Of a stretch of DNA of 64,000 nt, positions 26,135-33,953 are shown piece after piece. The number at the start of each line of letters is the position of its first letter. Positions within the stretch are counted from its first letter, which is position 1. Where the stretch lies: assembly GCA_001725355.1 (NCBI GenBank), contig MEGD01000005.1, positions 1-64,000 of the forward strand, in the 5' to 3' direction. The notes beneath the pieces are model-generated. The model saw nothing but the letters and a program-made list of their open reading frames with translations. It was not told the DNA's origin and did not search any database. The position numbers and the translations under genes are program-made. This stretch comes from Novosphingobium sp. SCN 66-18. Lineage in GTDB: Bacteria; Pseudomonadota; Alphaproteobacteria; Sphingomonadales; Sphingomonadaceae.

Positions 26135-27793
26135 GTGTCACGGGAAATCAAGACAAAAAATACAGCTGAACTGACCGTGGAAACGCTCGAGACGCATGGG
26201 ATCGACGTCGTCTACGGCGTCCCGGGGATCCACAACGATGCCCTGTTCGACGCGCTCCATGATGTCCGCGCGCGGGTCCGCACGATCCACGCGCGGCACG
26301 AGCAGGCGACGGGCTATATGGCGTTGGGGGCAGCCCTTGCGACGGGACGTCCGCAGGTCTTCGCGGCCGTCCCGGGGCCCGGCATTCTCAACGCTTCCGC
26401 CGCGCTCCTGACCGCCTGTGGCATGAACGCGCCGGTACTGGCGCTCGCCGGCCAGATACCCACCGCTGCTATCGAGCGCGGCTATGGGCATCTCCACGAG
26501 ATCCGCGACCAGCTGGGGCTGCTTCGCCATATCACCAAGGACGCCCAGCGTGTCTCGGGGCCTGCCGACGCGGGCATGAAGGTGGCGGCAGCGATCCAGC
26601 TTGCGCGCTCGGGCCGTCCTGGCCCGGTGGCGATCGAATGCGCCATCGACGTGTGGCCCGCTCGCGGCCCGGGCAGCTCCGCCGCCGCCCTGCCGGTTGT
26701 TCAGCCACAGGTCGACAGCGACGCGATCGAGGAGGCCGCGAAGCTTCTGGGACGCGCAAAACGCCCGCTCATCATGGTCGGCGGCGGCGCGCAGGACTCC
26801 GGCGAGGCCCTGGTAAGGGTTGCCGAGATGCTGCAGGCACCCGTCGGCTATTATCGTCGTGGCCATGGCGCGCTTCCCGGAACCCATCCGCTTGCGGTCA
26901 ATCTGCCGATCGCACATCGCTTGTGGGAGGAGGCCGACGTGGTCCTGGCGATCGGTACGCGCCTTTACACCCAGCAGAGCGTGTGGGGTGTGGACGATGA
27001 CCTGAAGATCGTGCGGATCGACATCGAGCCGGAGGAACCGGGGCGTTACCGCAATGCTGATTGCGCGATCGTCGCCGACGCGCGCGCGGCGCTTGAAGCG
27101 CTTGCCCGGGCATTGCCGCGCCACAATGCGACGCGAAGCCCGCGCGATCTTTCAGCGGAACGTGGCTGGATGGCGCGGGAACTGGGGCGAATGGCTCCGC
27201 AAATGGCGTTTCTGGCCGCGATCCGCCGTGCGCTACCACCAGAAGGAATCCTCGTCGATGAAGTGACCCAGATGGGGTTCGCGGCAAGGCTCGGCTACGA
27301 GGCTGCGCTTCCCCGAACCTTCCTCTCGGGCGGACAACAGGACAATCTCGGCTTTGGTTTCGGAACGGCTCTTGGCGCCAAGGTCGCGGTCGGCGACCGG
27401 CCGGTGGTGGCGATCGCCGGCGATGGCGGCTTCGGCTACCAGGCGTTCGAACTGGCGACCGCCGTCCGTCACAGGATCGCGCTCGTCACGATCGTGTTCG
27501 ATGATGGCGCCTTCGGCAATGTCCGGCGAATCCAGGACATGGCCTATGGCGGACGGCGCATCGCCGACAGCCTGCACAATCCCGACTTCGTCGCCTATGC
27601 CGACAGCTTCGGCGTTCGCGCCGTGCGTGCCGGGACGCCGGCGGCGCTCGAACAGGCTCTGGTCGAGGCGTTGCGGGCGAACGAACCTGCGCTGATCCAT
27701 GTGCCCGTGGGGGAAATGCCCAGCCCGTGGCCGCTGATCATGCTGCCTCGGATACGCGGGCAGGCGCAACCGGGCGAGCGCATATGGCCCTGA
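26135..27793 (+). CDS. TPP-dependent enzyme, acetolactate synthase-like
   Basis: 552 residues starting with GTG. Three-domain TPP enzyme: N-terminal pyrimidine-binding domain with the catalytic Glu in HARHEQATGYMALGAALATG, a central domain with RPLIMVGGGAQDSG, and a C-terminal pyrophosphate domain with AIAGDGGFGYQAFELATAV and, about 24 residues later, DDGAFGNVR. Acetolactate synthase and benzoylformate decarboxylase-like enzymes share this fold, and a true biosynthetic role is unlikely in this catabolic setting. Probable 2-oxo acid decarboxylase or carboligase, substrate unknown. Followed by a very strong hairpin. Confidence 0.88.
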   Translation: MSREIKTKNTAELTVETLETHGIDVVYGVPGIHNDALFDALHDVRARVRTIHARHEQATGYMALGAALATGRPQVFAAVPGPGILNASAALLTACGMNAPVLALAGQIPTAAIERGYGHLHEIRDQLGLLRHITKDAQRVSGPADAGMKVAAAIQLARSGRPGPVAIECAIDVWPARGPGSSAAALPVVQPQVDSDAIEEAAKLLGRAKRPLIMVGGGAQDSGEALVRVAEMLQAPVGYYRRGHGALPGTHPLAVNLPIAHRLWEEADVVLAIGTRLYTQQSVWGVDDDLKIVRIDIEPEEPGRYRNADCAIVADARAALEALARALPRHNATRSPRDLSAERGWMARELGRMAPQMAFLAAIRRALPPEGILVDEVTQMGFAARLGYEAALPRTFLSGGQQDNLGFGFGTALGAKVAVGDRPVVAIAGDGGFGYQAFELATAVRHRIALVTIVFDDGAFGNVRRIQDMAYGGRRIADSLHNPDFVAYADSFGVRAVRAGTPAALEQALVEALRANEPALIHVPVGEMPSPWPLIMLPRIRGQAQPGERIWP

Positions 27794-27821
27794 ATCCGGC
27801 CGGATATGTCACCTCAAAGAT

Positions 27822-27859
27822 GGCCGACATTGGCGGGGGCGGCCCCGCCAATGTCGGCC
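27822..27859. terminator. Strong bidirectional terminator hairpin
   Basis: Perfect 17-base arms, 27822-27838 (GGCCGACATTGGCGGGG) and 27843-27859, with a 4-base GCGG loop, placed between the converging TPP-enzyme gene and the transporter that ends the gentisate operon. No T tract follows on either side, but the stem is unusually stable. Confidence 0.75.
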
Positions 27860-27890
27860 GAATCCAGGATTTGCCGGGGCGGCTTTCCGT

Positions 27891-28892
27891 TTAGGGCGTC
27901 ACGGCCCCGATCGACGAACAATCCGCGTTGTCGCGCTGGGCCTTTTCGGCATAGCGCCGCGCCAGGATCGAACAGATGATCAGCTGCGCCTGATGATACA
28001 TCATCAGCGGCAGCACGATCATCCCGAGCGCCGGGTCCTGGCCGAACAGCACGCGCGCGATCGGCGCGCCGTTCGCGAGGCTCTTCTTCGATCCGCAGAA
28101 AACCGCTGTGACTTCGTCGGCGCGATCGAACCCCAGAAGGCGGCTGACCAGCGTGGTCGCCGCGATCACACTGCCGAGCAGCAGCAGGACGAGCAAGGCG
28201 ATGACAACCAGCGTCACCGGCGCGTAACGCGACCACAGCCCCGCTTCCGTCGACTCGCAGAATGCCGAATAGACGATCAGCAGAATAACGAACCGGTCGG
28301 CCTTGGACGTCCACGCCTTGTTCCTGGCGACAAAGTGGCCGATCCATGGGCGCAGCAACTGCCCGGCCGCGAACGGCAGGAGCAGGGTCTTCATCACGTC
28401 CCATATGGCGGGGAGCAGCGGCAAGTGGCCCGTCGCGGTCTTGGCGACCAGGCTGACCAGCAACGGTGTCAGCACCATTCCCAGCAGGCCGGAAAGGGTC
28501 GCGTCGAAGATCGCCGCCGGAACGTTGCCGCGCCCGATCGCGGTCATGGCGACCGAGGAGGAAATGGTTGAGGACAAGGCGCAGAGATAGAAAATACCAA
28601 GCCGGATTTCGGGAGCTAGCAAACCGTTCAGACCGAAGAAGAGGATTGCGCCAATGGCCGGGAAGAACAGGAACGTGCTGCCATGGACCACGAGATGCAA
28701 CCGCCAGTTCGCGGCCCCCGCCTTCACCGCCGCGGGCGAAAGGGCAGCGCCGTGAAGAAAGAAGACGATGCCGATACCGATCGTCGTCACCAGCCCCAGA
28801 TGAAGCGGGCCGTCTCCGGTCCCGATCCAGGGCACGGCCAGCGCCAGCGCAACCGCGCCGAGCATGGCAAGCACGAAGCCATCAATCTTCAT
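27891..28892 (-). CDS. Bile acid:sodium symporter-like (SBF/BASS) transporter
   Basis: 333 residues, about ten hydrophobic helices, of the SBF-like family (YfeH-type). FFLHGAALSPAAVKAG and the second-half VFCGSKKSLANGAPIARVLF are characteristic, the latter matching the conserved Cys-Gly-x-Lys-Lys-Ser motif. The start at 28892 overlaps the end of the upstream GntR gene by 11 bases, making it the last gene of the gentisate operon. Transport of an organic anion such as the aromatic substrate or a pathway intermediate is the natural guess. Confidence 0.85.
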   Translation of the reverse strand: MKIDGFVLAMLGAVALALAVPWIGTGDGPLHLGLVTTIGIGIVFFLHGAALSPAAVKAGAANWRLHLVVHGSTFLFFPAIGAILFFGLNGLLAPEIRLGIFYLCALSSTISSSVAMTAIGRGNVPAAIFDATLSGLLGMVLTPLLVSLVAKTATGHLPLLPAIWDVMKTLLLPFAAGQLLRPWIGHFVARNKAWTSKADRFVILLIVYSAFCESTEAGLWSRYAPVTLVVIALLVLLLLGSVIAATTLVSRLLGFDRADEVTAVFCGSKKSLANGAPIARVLFGQDPALGMIVLPLMMYHQAQLIICSILARRYAEKAQRDNADCSSIGAVTP

Positions 28893-29637
28893 CACGCGCG
28901 CCCTTGCCCGCTGCCTTGAGCGACACCAGCACATGATCGGCAACACCGGCCTGGTGCCCCGCCATGCGGCGCCCCGCCACTTCGGCATCACGCCGTTCGA
29001 TCGCCTCGATGATCTCATCATGATCATGCGCGAACTCCAGGTTCACCTCGCTCATGGTGAGCGCGAAGTGGCGTGCCCGATGGAGATGGATGATGAGCCC
29101 CGCATGGATGTCGGCGAGCGTCTGGTTATGGCTCTGAACCACGACAGCGCGATGGAACTGCTCGTTCGAAAGATAGTAGCGCGCGGGATCGTGGCTGACA
29201 TAAGCGGATTTGAGGGCGTCGTGGATGACCCGCAGATTGCGGATCTGCTCGTCGGTGCCGGACCGGCAAAGAATGCGGGCGGCCTCCGCTTCGACCATGG
29301 CGATGACAGCGAATTGTTCGCGCAATCGCCCGGGATCGAGCGCGGTCACGCGAGCGCCGCGCCGAGGCAGCAGCTCGACAAGATTTTCCGTGGCGAGCAC
29401 CTTCAGCGCTTCGCGCAGCGGAGTGCGTGACAGGCCAAGCCGTTCGCAGAGCTGCTTTTCCTGGATACGCGATCGCGGCGGCAATTCGCCGCGCACGATC
29501 AGGTCCCGGATATGATCGACCGCCTTGCGAGTCAGGGAAGATGAGGTCGCTGGAGATTCCATGGCGGCCGGTATCGGTGCCCGAAAGGTTTCGGGCTTGG
29601 CAACATCCCGAAGGGCGACCGGATCATGCAGGCTCAT
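28882..29637 (-). CDS. GntR-family regulator with FCD effector domain
   Basis: 251 residues from the ATG at 29637, which overlaps the 3' end of the FAH-family gene. N-terminal winged HTH: SLTRKAVDHIRDLIVRGELP, then LCERLGLSRTPLREALKVLA and a wing with LVELLPRRGARV. C-terminal all-helical FCD domain with the metal-site histidines suggested by FHRAVVVQSHN and HDHDEIIEAIERRD. Regulators of this class respond to organic acids such as pathway intermediates. Sited inside the operon, it may provide feedback control; whether it binds the CTGCATGCAG palindromes of the region is unknown. Confidence 0.9.
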   Translation of the reverse strand: MSLHDPVALRDVAKPETFRAPIPAAMESPATSSSLTRKAVDHIRDLIVRGELPPRSRIQEKQLCERLGLSRTPLREALKVLATENLVELLPRRGARVTALDPGRLREQFAVIAMVEAEAARILCRSGTDEQIRNLRVIHDALKSAYVSHDPARYYLSNEQFHRAVVVQSHNQTLADIHAGLIIHLHRARHFALTMSEVNLEFAHDHDEIIEAIERRDAEVAGRRMAGHQAGVADHVLVSLKAAGKGARDED

Positions 29638-30463
29638 TGACGATCTCGTTCCGTAACGTTCCGATCTGGGCGATCTCGATCTCGAGCACATCGCCCGCCT
29701 TGAGCCAGAGCGGTGGCTTGCGTTTGGCGCCGACGCCGGCCGGGGTGCCACTGGCGATGATGTCGCCCGGCTCCAAGGCTACAAAACGCGAGGCATATTC
29801 GATCAGGCGTGCAGGCCCAAAGGTGAAGTTGTCGGTGTTGTTGTGCTGGCGTACCTCGCCGTTCACGCGCGTTTCGAGCGTCAGGGGATAGGAAATGTCC
29901 GTCGCCGGCACGAACCATGGTCCGATCGAGCCGCTCGCGTCGAAGTTCTTGCCGACCGGAAGTGACACCTGCTGATAATCGCGAACCGTGCCATCGTTGA
30001 AGATCGTATAGCCGGCAACGTGGTCCATCGCATCTTCCTCGGCGATATGGCGCCCGCCTTTCCCGATCACGATCGCGAGTTCGCCTTCGTAGTCGAGATG
30101 ATCGGAAACCCTGGGCTTCAGGATCGGTGCCCCGTGCGGGACGACGCTCGAGGGCACGCGGATGAAGAATTGCGGGTCGCCACCAACGTCGCGGTTCATC
30201 TCGGCTGCATGGTCGGAATAGTTCGCACCGACGGCCAAAATCCGTCCGGTGTCGGGCAAGGGACTGTCGAGCGTGACATCCCCGAATTGACAAAGCGCTT
30301 CTCCTGCCTCCGCCGCCAGCGTTGCCGCGCCGAGCCGGCCGGCTGCGATCGCCTCGCGCAGCGTCACGCCGAACCCGGCACCGGTGAGATCGACGACCGC
30401 TCCATCGTCCCTGACCGCGCCCCAGCGCGCCACACCACCGAAGAGGAAACTGATGAACTTCAT
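29624..30463 (-). CDS. FAH-family hydrolase/isomerase in the gentisate operon
   Basis: 279 residues. FAH fold: RILAVGANYSDHAAEMN, metal ligands in DYEGELAIVIGKGGRH, FNDGTVRDYQ, and GTPAGVGAKRKPP. It differs from the fumarylpyruvate hydrolase at 31100 and is longer, so the operon encodes two FAH enzymes. The second may act on another ring-cleavage product or as an isomerase or decarboxylase (2-hydroxyhepta-2,4-diene-1,7-dioate isomerase type). It starts 11 bases after the stop of the maleylpyruvate isomerase gene and overlaps the GntR gene. Confidence 0.87.
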   Translation of the reverse strand: MKFISFLFGGVARWGAVRDDGAVVDLTGAGFGVTLREAIAAGRLGAATLAAEAGEALCQFGDVTLDSPLPDTGRILAVGANYSDHAAEMNRDVGGDPQFFIRVPSSVVPHGAPILKPRVSDHLDYEGELAIVIGKGGRHIAEEDAMDHVAGYTIFNDGTVRDYQQVSLPVGKNFDASGSIGPWFVPATDISYPLTLETRVNGEVRQHNNTDNFTFGPARLIEYASRFVALEPGDIIASGTPAGVGAKRKPPLWLKAGDVLEIEIAQIGTLRNEIVNEPA

Positions 30464-30473
30464 GGGAAGGCTC

Positions 30474-31103
30474 CTATTCGGCGTCGGGTTGCGCGCCGGC
30501 ATCGGCGGCGAGAAAGGCCGGATGGGTGGCTGCCAAGGCGGCAATGGCGGCGATGCGCGGCCAATCCCCTTCCGCGCCGAAGCGGCGCGCATTGGCAAGC
30601 TGCGGCACGAGCGTCGCGTCGGCTATCGTCGGCCGATCGCCGAGACACCACGGCCCGGCATACCGGCCCAGCAGCACTTCGCAGGCGTCGAGCCCCTCGC
30701 GGATCGTGTCGGCCGCCCAACGGCGCACCGCGGCTTCATCGTGACCGAGCGCCTTCAGCCGGTCGAGAACGCGCAGATTCTGGATGGGATGGATGTCGCA
30801 GGCGATCAGCTGCGCGATGGCGCGGGCATGGGCGCGTGCGACCGGTTCAGCCGGCAGCAGTGGTGGTTCGGGTTGGATGTCGTCCAGGTATTCCGCGATC
30901 GCGAGCGATTGGGTGAGCACCGTGCCGTCATCGAGTTCGAGTACGGGCAGCAGCCCTTGCGGATTGAGCGCGAGGAATGCCGGCAGGCGCTGCTCGCCCC
31001 GGCGCAGATGGTGCGCGCGTTGCTCGACCGCGATACCCTTCAACGCCAGCACGATGCGCAAGCGCCAACTGGCCGTGGAGCGGTAATAGCCGTGAAGGAT
31101 CAC
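30474..31103 (-). CDS. nagL: Maleylpyruvate (or maleylacetoacetate) isomerase, zeta-class GST
   Basis: 209 residues starting with GTG. Glutathione-dependent cis-trans isomerase: the N-terminal zeta motif YYRSTASWRLRIVLA supplies the catalytic Ser region, NPQGLLPVLELDDG and LTQSLAIAEYLD bind glutathione, and CDIHPIQNLRVL is the marker that separates MPI/MAAI enzymes from other GSTs. In this operon it should convert maleylpyruvate to fumarylpyruvate between the dioxygenase and hydrolase. Because hmgA-fahA lack an adjacent maiA, the enzyme may also serve homogentisate breakdown. The start overlaps the upstream stop as GTGA. Confidence 0.9.
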   Translation of the reverse strand: MILHGYYRSTASWRLRIVLALKGIAVEQRAHHLRRGEQRLPAFLALNPQGLLPVLELDDGTVLTQSLAIAEYLDDIQPEPPLLPAEPVARAHARAIAQLIACDIHPIQNLRVLDRLKALGHDEAAVRRWAADTIREGLDACEVLLGRYAGPWCLGDRPTIADATLVPQLANARRFGAEGDWPRIAAIAALAATHPAFLAADAGAQPDAE

Positions 31104-31792
31104 GCAGCCGGCCCTACCGTTACCGTCAACGGGGTCAGGCCCTCGATCTCGACCCGAACGACATCGCCGGTAACGATCGGCCCGACGCCGGCCGGCGTTC
31201 CGGTGAAGATCAGGTCTCCGGGCTGAAGCGTCCATAGCGTCGAGAGAATCGAGATGACCTCGGGCACCGACCAGATGAGATCGGCAAGATCGGCGTCCTG
31301 CTTGATTACCTCGTTGACCAGCAGCCGGATTGCCCCCGCGGAGAGATGCCCCACTTCGTCCACCGGGTGGATAAGGCCGAGCGGTGCGGAGGCCTCGACA
31401 TTCTTGCCACTATCCCATGGGCGCCCGGCCTCGCGTGCGGTGAGCTGGAGATCGCGCCGCGTCAGGTCGTTGCCGGTTGCATAGCCCCAGACGTAATCGA
31501 GCGCTCCCTCTTGCGCGATATTCGTCCCCCCCTTGCCGATCGCGACCACCAGCTCGGCTTCGTAGTGGAAGTTCCCTGTCTGCGGGGGATAGGGGATAAC
31601 CGCGCCATCGCACACGACGGTTTCCGCCCATTTCGTGAAGAAGAAGGGCGCCTCACGGTCGGGATCGCGGCCCATCTCGCGGGCATGTGCGGCATAGTTG
31701 CGCCCGACGCAGAAAACGCGGCGCACCGGGAACTGACGACCATCGCTAGTCGGTGCAAAGGTGTGGGGAGCGGGTTCGAATACGGTGGTCAC
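31100..31792 (-). CDS. nagK: Fumarylpyruvate hydrolase (FAH family)
   Basis: 230 residues starting with GTG at 31792. Splits fumarylpyruvate into fumarate and pyruvate, the last step of glutathione-dependent gentisate breakdown. Seen: RRVFCVGRNYAAHAREMG, EAPFFFTKWAETVV, metal ligands in HYEAELVVAIGKGG, NDLTRRDLQLTAREAGRPWD, GKNVEASAPLG and GTPAGVGPI; the short length without an N-terminal domain fits NagK-like enzymes. Overlaps the dioxygenase stop (GTGA) upstream and the isomerase start (GTGA) downstream, so three genes are translationally coupled. Confidence 0.92.
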   Translation of the reverse strand: MTTVFEPAPHTFAPTSDGRQFPVRRVFCVGRNYAAHAREMGRDPDREAPFFFTKWAETVVCDGAVIPYPPQTGNFHYEAELVVAIGKGGTNIAQEGALDYVWGYATGNDLTRRDLQLTAREAGRPWDSGKNVEASAPLGLIHPVDEVGHLSAGAIRLLVNEVIKQDADLADLIWSVPEVISILSTLWTLQPGDLIFTGTPAGVGPIVTGDVVRVEIEGLTPLTVTVGPAA

Positions 31793-32838
31793 AGACGGTC
31801 TTCCCGATAGAGTTCGAGGCGCGCCTGCGCGGCGCGGTCGGAATAGCTGAACAGGACGAGGTCGCTGCCTGCCTGGAGTTCGAGCAGCGTCCAGGAAGGC
31901 ACAACGAAGATGTCGCGAGGCGCAAGCGCCACTTCGCGGTCGGCGATCCGGGCGATGCCGCTTCCCTCGACAACGACATGGATCGCGCCGTCGCTCGATC
32001 GGCGCGGGCGCGTCACAAAGCCTGCCGGCAGGAGCTGGACCTGGGCTGCGATCGTCGGAAGGATCGCTCCGCCGTCGGCGGGATTGATGAACTCGAGCGC
32101 ATGGCCGAGATACGGATCGGGCGTGCCGGCGGCGAGATCGGCGAGACTGCGGCGCCATTCGGCGTAAGGGTAATGGAATAGCGGACGGTTAGCCGGCCGC
32201 CGATCGGCGACGCTGCCCCGGAGGGGCCGCAGATTGCGGCCATAGCGGCTGAGACTGTCGTCGTCGGGAACGAGCCGGGCCTGAACGGGGTCTTCGGTCT
32301 TCTCGGCAAAACTCGCCGCGAAGTGCCGCACCGTCGGGATGTCGAGCCCGTCGAGCCAGATCATCGGGCGCGTGGTGTCGTTACCATGGTCGTGCCACTG
32401 CCACGATGGCGTCAGCACCAGATCGAACGGGCGCATCACGGCGCGCTCGCCATCTACGGTCGTATAGGCGCCCTCGCCTTCCAACACGAAGCGCAGCGCG
32501 CTCTGGGTGTGCCGATGGGCGGGGGCGACCTCGCCAGGCAGGATCAGCTGCAATCCCGCATAGAGGCTTGGCGTGATGGCCGACTGGCCGGGCAGGCCCG
32601 GATTTTCGAGGATAAGCACACGCCGTTCGGCCTGTTCGGCGCTAATCAGATCGCCTGCGCGCATCAAATGCCTACGGGCATCGTCATAGCGCCAGTGATG
32701 CGCGATCGCCGGGCTCTGCGGCGTCGGCGAGACCAGCGCGGCGAGCACTTCCCACAGGGGAGCCAGGCTCTCGGGCCGCATCGCCGCATAGAGCCCCTCC
32801 AGCTGGGCACGCTGTTCGTTGGGCAGAATGGCGGTCAT
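31789..32838 (-). CDS. nagI: Gentisate 1,2-dioxygenase
   Basis: 349 residues, the typical size. A bicupin non-heme iron enzyme that cleaves gentisate (2,5-dihydroxybenzoate) to maleylpyruvate. The N-terminal cupin shows LQLILPGEVAPAHRHTQSAL with probable iron ligands His108 and His110, then FVLEGEGAYTTVDGE and TPSWQWHDHGN with His149. The second cupin (about 240-345) lacks the full ligand set, as usual. Preceded two bases upstream by the hydrolase stop and overlapping nagK as GTGA. It identifies the operon as a gentisate pathway. Confidence 0.95.
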   Translation of the reverse strand: MTAILPNEQRAQLEGLYAAMRPESLAPLWEVLAALVSPTPQSPAIAHHWRYDDARRHLMRAGDLISAEQAERRVLILENPGLPGQSAITPSLYAGLQLILPGEVAPAHRHTQSALRFVLEGEGAYTTVDGERAVMRPFDLVLTPSWQWHDHGNDTTRPMIWLDGLDIPTVRHFAASFAEKTEDPVQARLVPDDDSLSRYGRNLRPLRGSVADRRPANRPLFHYPYAEWRRSLADLAAGTPDPYLGHALEFINPADGGAILPTIAAQVQLLPAGFVTRPRRSSDGAIHVVVEGSGIARIADREVALAPRDIFVVPSWTLLELQAGSDLVLFSYSDRAAQARLELYREDRL

Positions 32839-32840
32839 GG

Positions 32841-33953
32841 TCAGTGCCTTTCACTGGCCCAGGCCGAGACGGCATCGGCCACCATGGCAAGCGCGTCCGG
32901 CTGCCCCTGATAGCTGTGGCTGGCGCCCGGAACCCGGAGATATGTTTTGTCGCGGGAGGCAGCCGTCTCGAACGTATCGCGCAGATGCCGCGGCGGAACC
33001 GCATCATCGGCGCCGTTCTCGATCACCAGCAGGGGTGTGAGAATGGCACTTGCGGAGCGAACGGCGTCGACATTGCTGTCGGCGATCGACCACTGCGAGA
33101 GCCATGCCTCCGGTGTCGTCACGCGGGCGATTCCCGAAGCCACCTCGTTGACGACACGCGGCACGCCCAGCCAGCAGCGCCCCGGTGGCCGCTCGTTGGG
33201 ATCGATCGCGGAATCAAGAAAATGCGGATCGGCCATGGTGCGCCGGACGATGAACGGATCGGGCAGCCCCCGCTCGATCTGCCGCCGGGCGAAAGCGGTA
33301 ATCCGGCGGATGCGGGCCAGCTGTGCGGCGCGATAGGACGCGATGAACGCGGGGTCGAACGGTGGCTCCGGGGCCATCGCTCCATAGAGATCGAAGGCCG
33401 GATCGCGCGCCGTTGAAAGGTCCTCCTCGATCACCGAAGGATCGATCATGTCGGCGAGCATCCGGGCACGCGAGACATGCGCTCCCAGGAAGACGAGACC
33501 ATCGGCGGGTTCGAGCCCGGCGGCTGCGAGATCGAGACCGGAGCCGTCGGGTGTTGCCGTGATCGTCGGCCGGGCCGCCTGTTCCTGGTAAAAGGCCGAC
33601 TGCGTCCCGCTGCCGCTCCAGCCGAGCAGATTTACCTGGCGATAGCCGAGCGTTTCACGCGCGAAGCGGACCCAGGCGCCGATGTCGAGCAGCGAGTATT
33701 CGGCAACGGCGAGCGCCTCGTTGCGGGCATAGCGCGTTGATACGGCAAGCACGTCGATTCCGCGCGACGCGATCGCTTCCTCGATCGGAAGCAGATGCCA
33801 GACGCCTGCCGGACGGAGGAAAAGGTAAATCGAAGGCGATGGGCGCTCGCCCGCCTGCAGCAGGAGCCCGCCGAGCGGCACGCGTTCGGTATCCGGTGCC
33901 GCATGCGCCGCGCCCGCGGCCGTTGCGACCCAGCGCATCGTCAATTCGCTCAT
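32841..33953 (-). CDS. Alpha/beta hydrolase in the gentisate operon
   Basis: 370 residues from the ATG at 33953. GWSGSGTQSAFY carries the nucleophile serine; ENGADDAVPPRHL gives an acid and GASHSYQGQ the histidine. The cap region between about 140 and 260 is long. The fold is clear but the substrate is not; an ester- or amide-linked precursor of the hydroxybenzoate is a sensible guess. Its ATG lies in an ATGA that would be the stop of the monooxygenase if that gene's frame were intact, supporting both this start and the original coupling. Confidence 0.82.
   Translation of the reverse strand: MSELTMRWVATAAGAAHAAPDTERVPLGGLLLQAGERPSPSIYLFLRPAGVWHLLPIEEAIASRGIDVLAVSTRYARNEALAVAEYSLLDIGAWVRFARETLGYRQVNLLGWSGSGTQSAFYQEQAARPTITATPDGSGLDLAAAGLEPADGLVFLGAHVSRARMLADMIDPSVIEEDLSTARDPAFDLYGAMAPEPPFDPAFIASYRAAQLARIRRITAFARRQIERGLPDPFIVRRTMADPHFLDSAIDPNERPPGRCWLGVPRVVNEVASGIARVTTPEAWLSQWSIADSNVDAVRSASAILTPLLVIENGADDAVPPRHLRDTFETAASRDKTYLRVPGASHSYQGQPDALAMVADAVSAWASERH

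Noticed and set aside
33655-33949. C-terminal 98-codon extension of the monooxygenase
   Set aside because: Low-complexity Arg/Ala sequence overlapping the hydrolase gene in another frame; better explained by a lost base near 33978.
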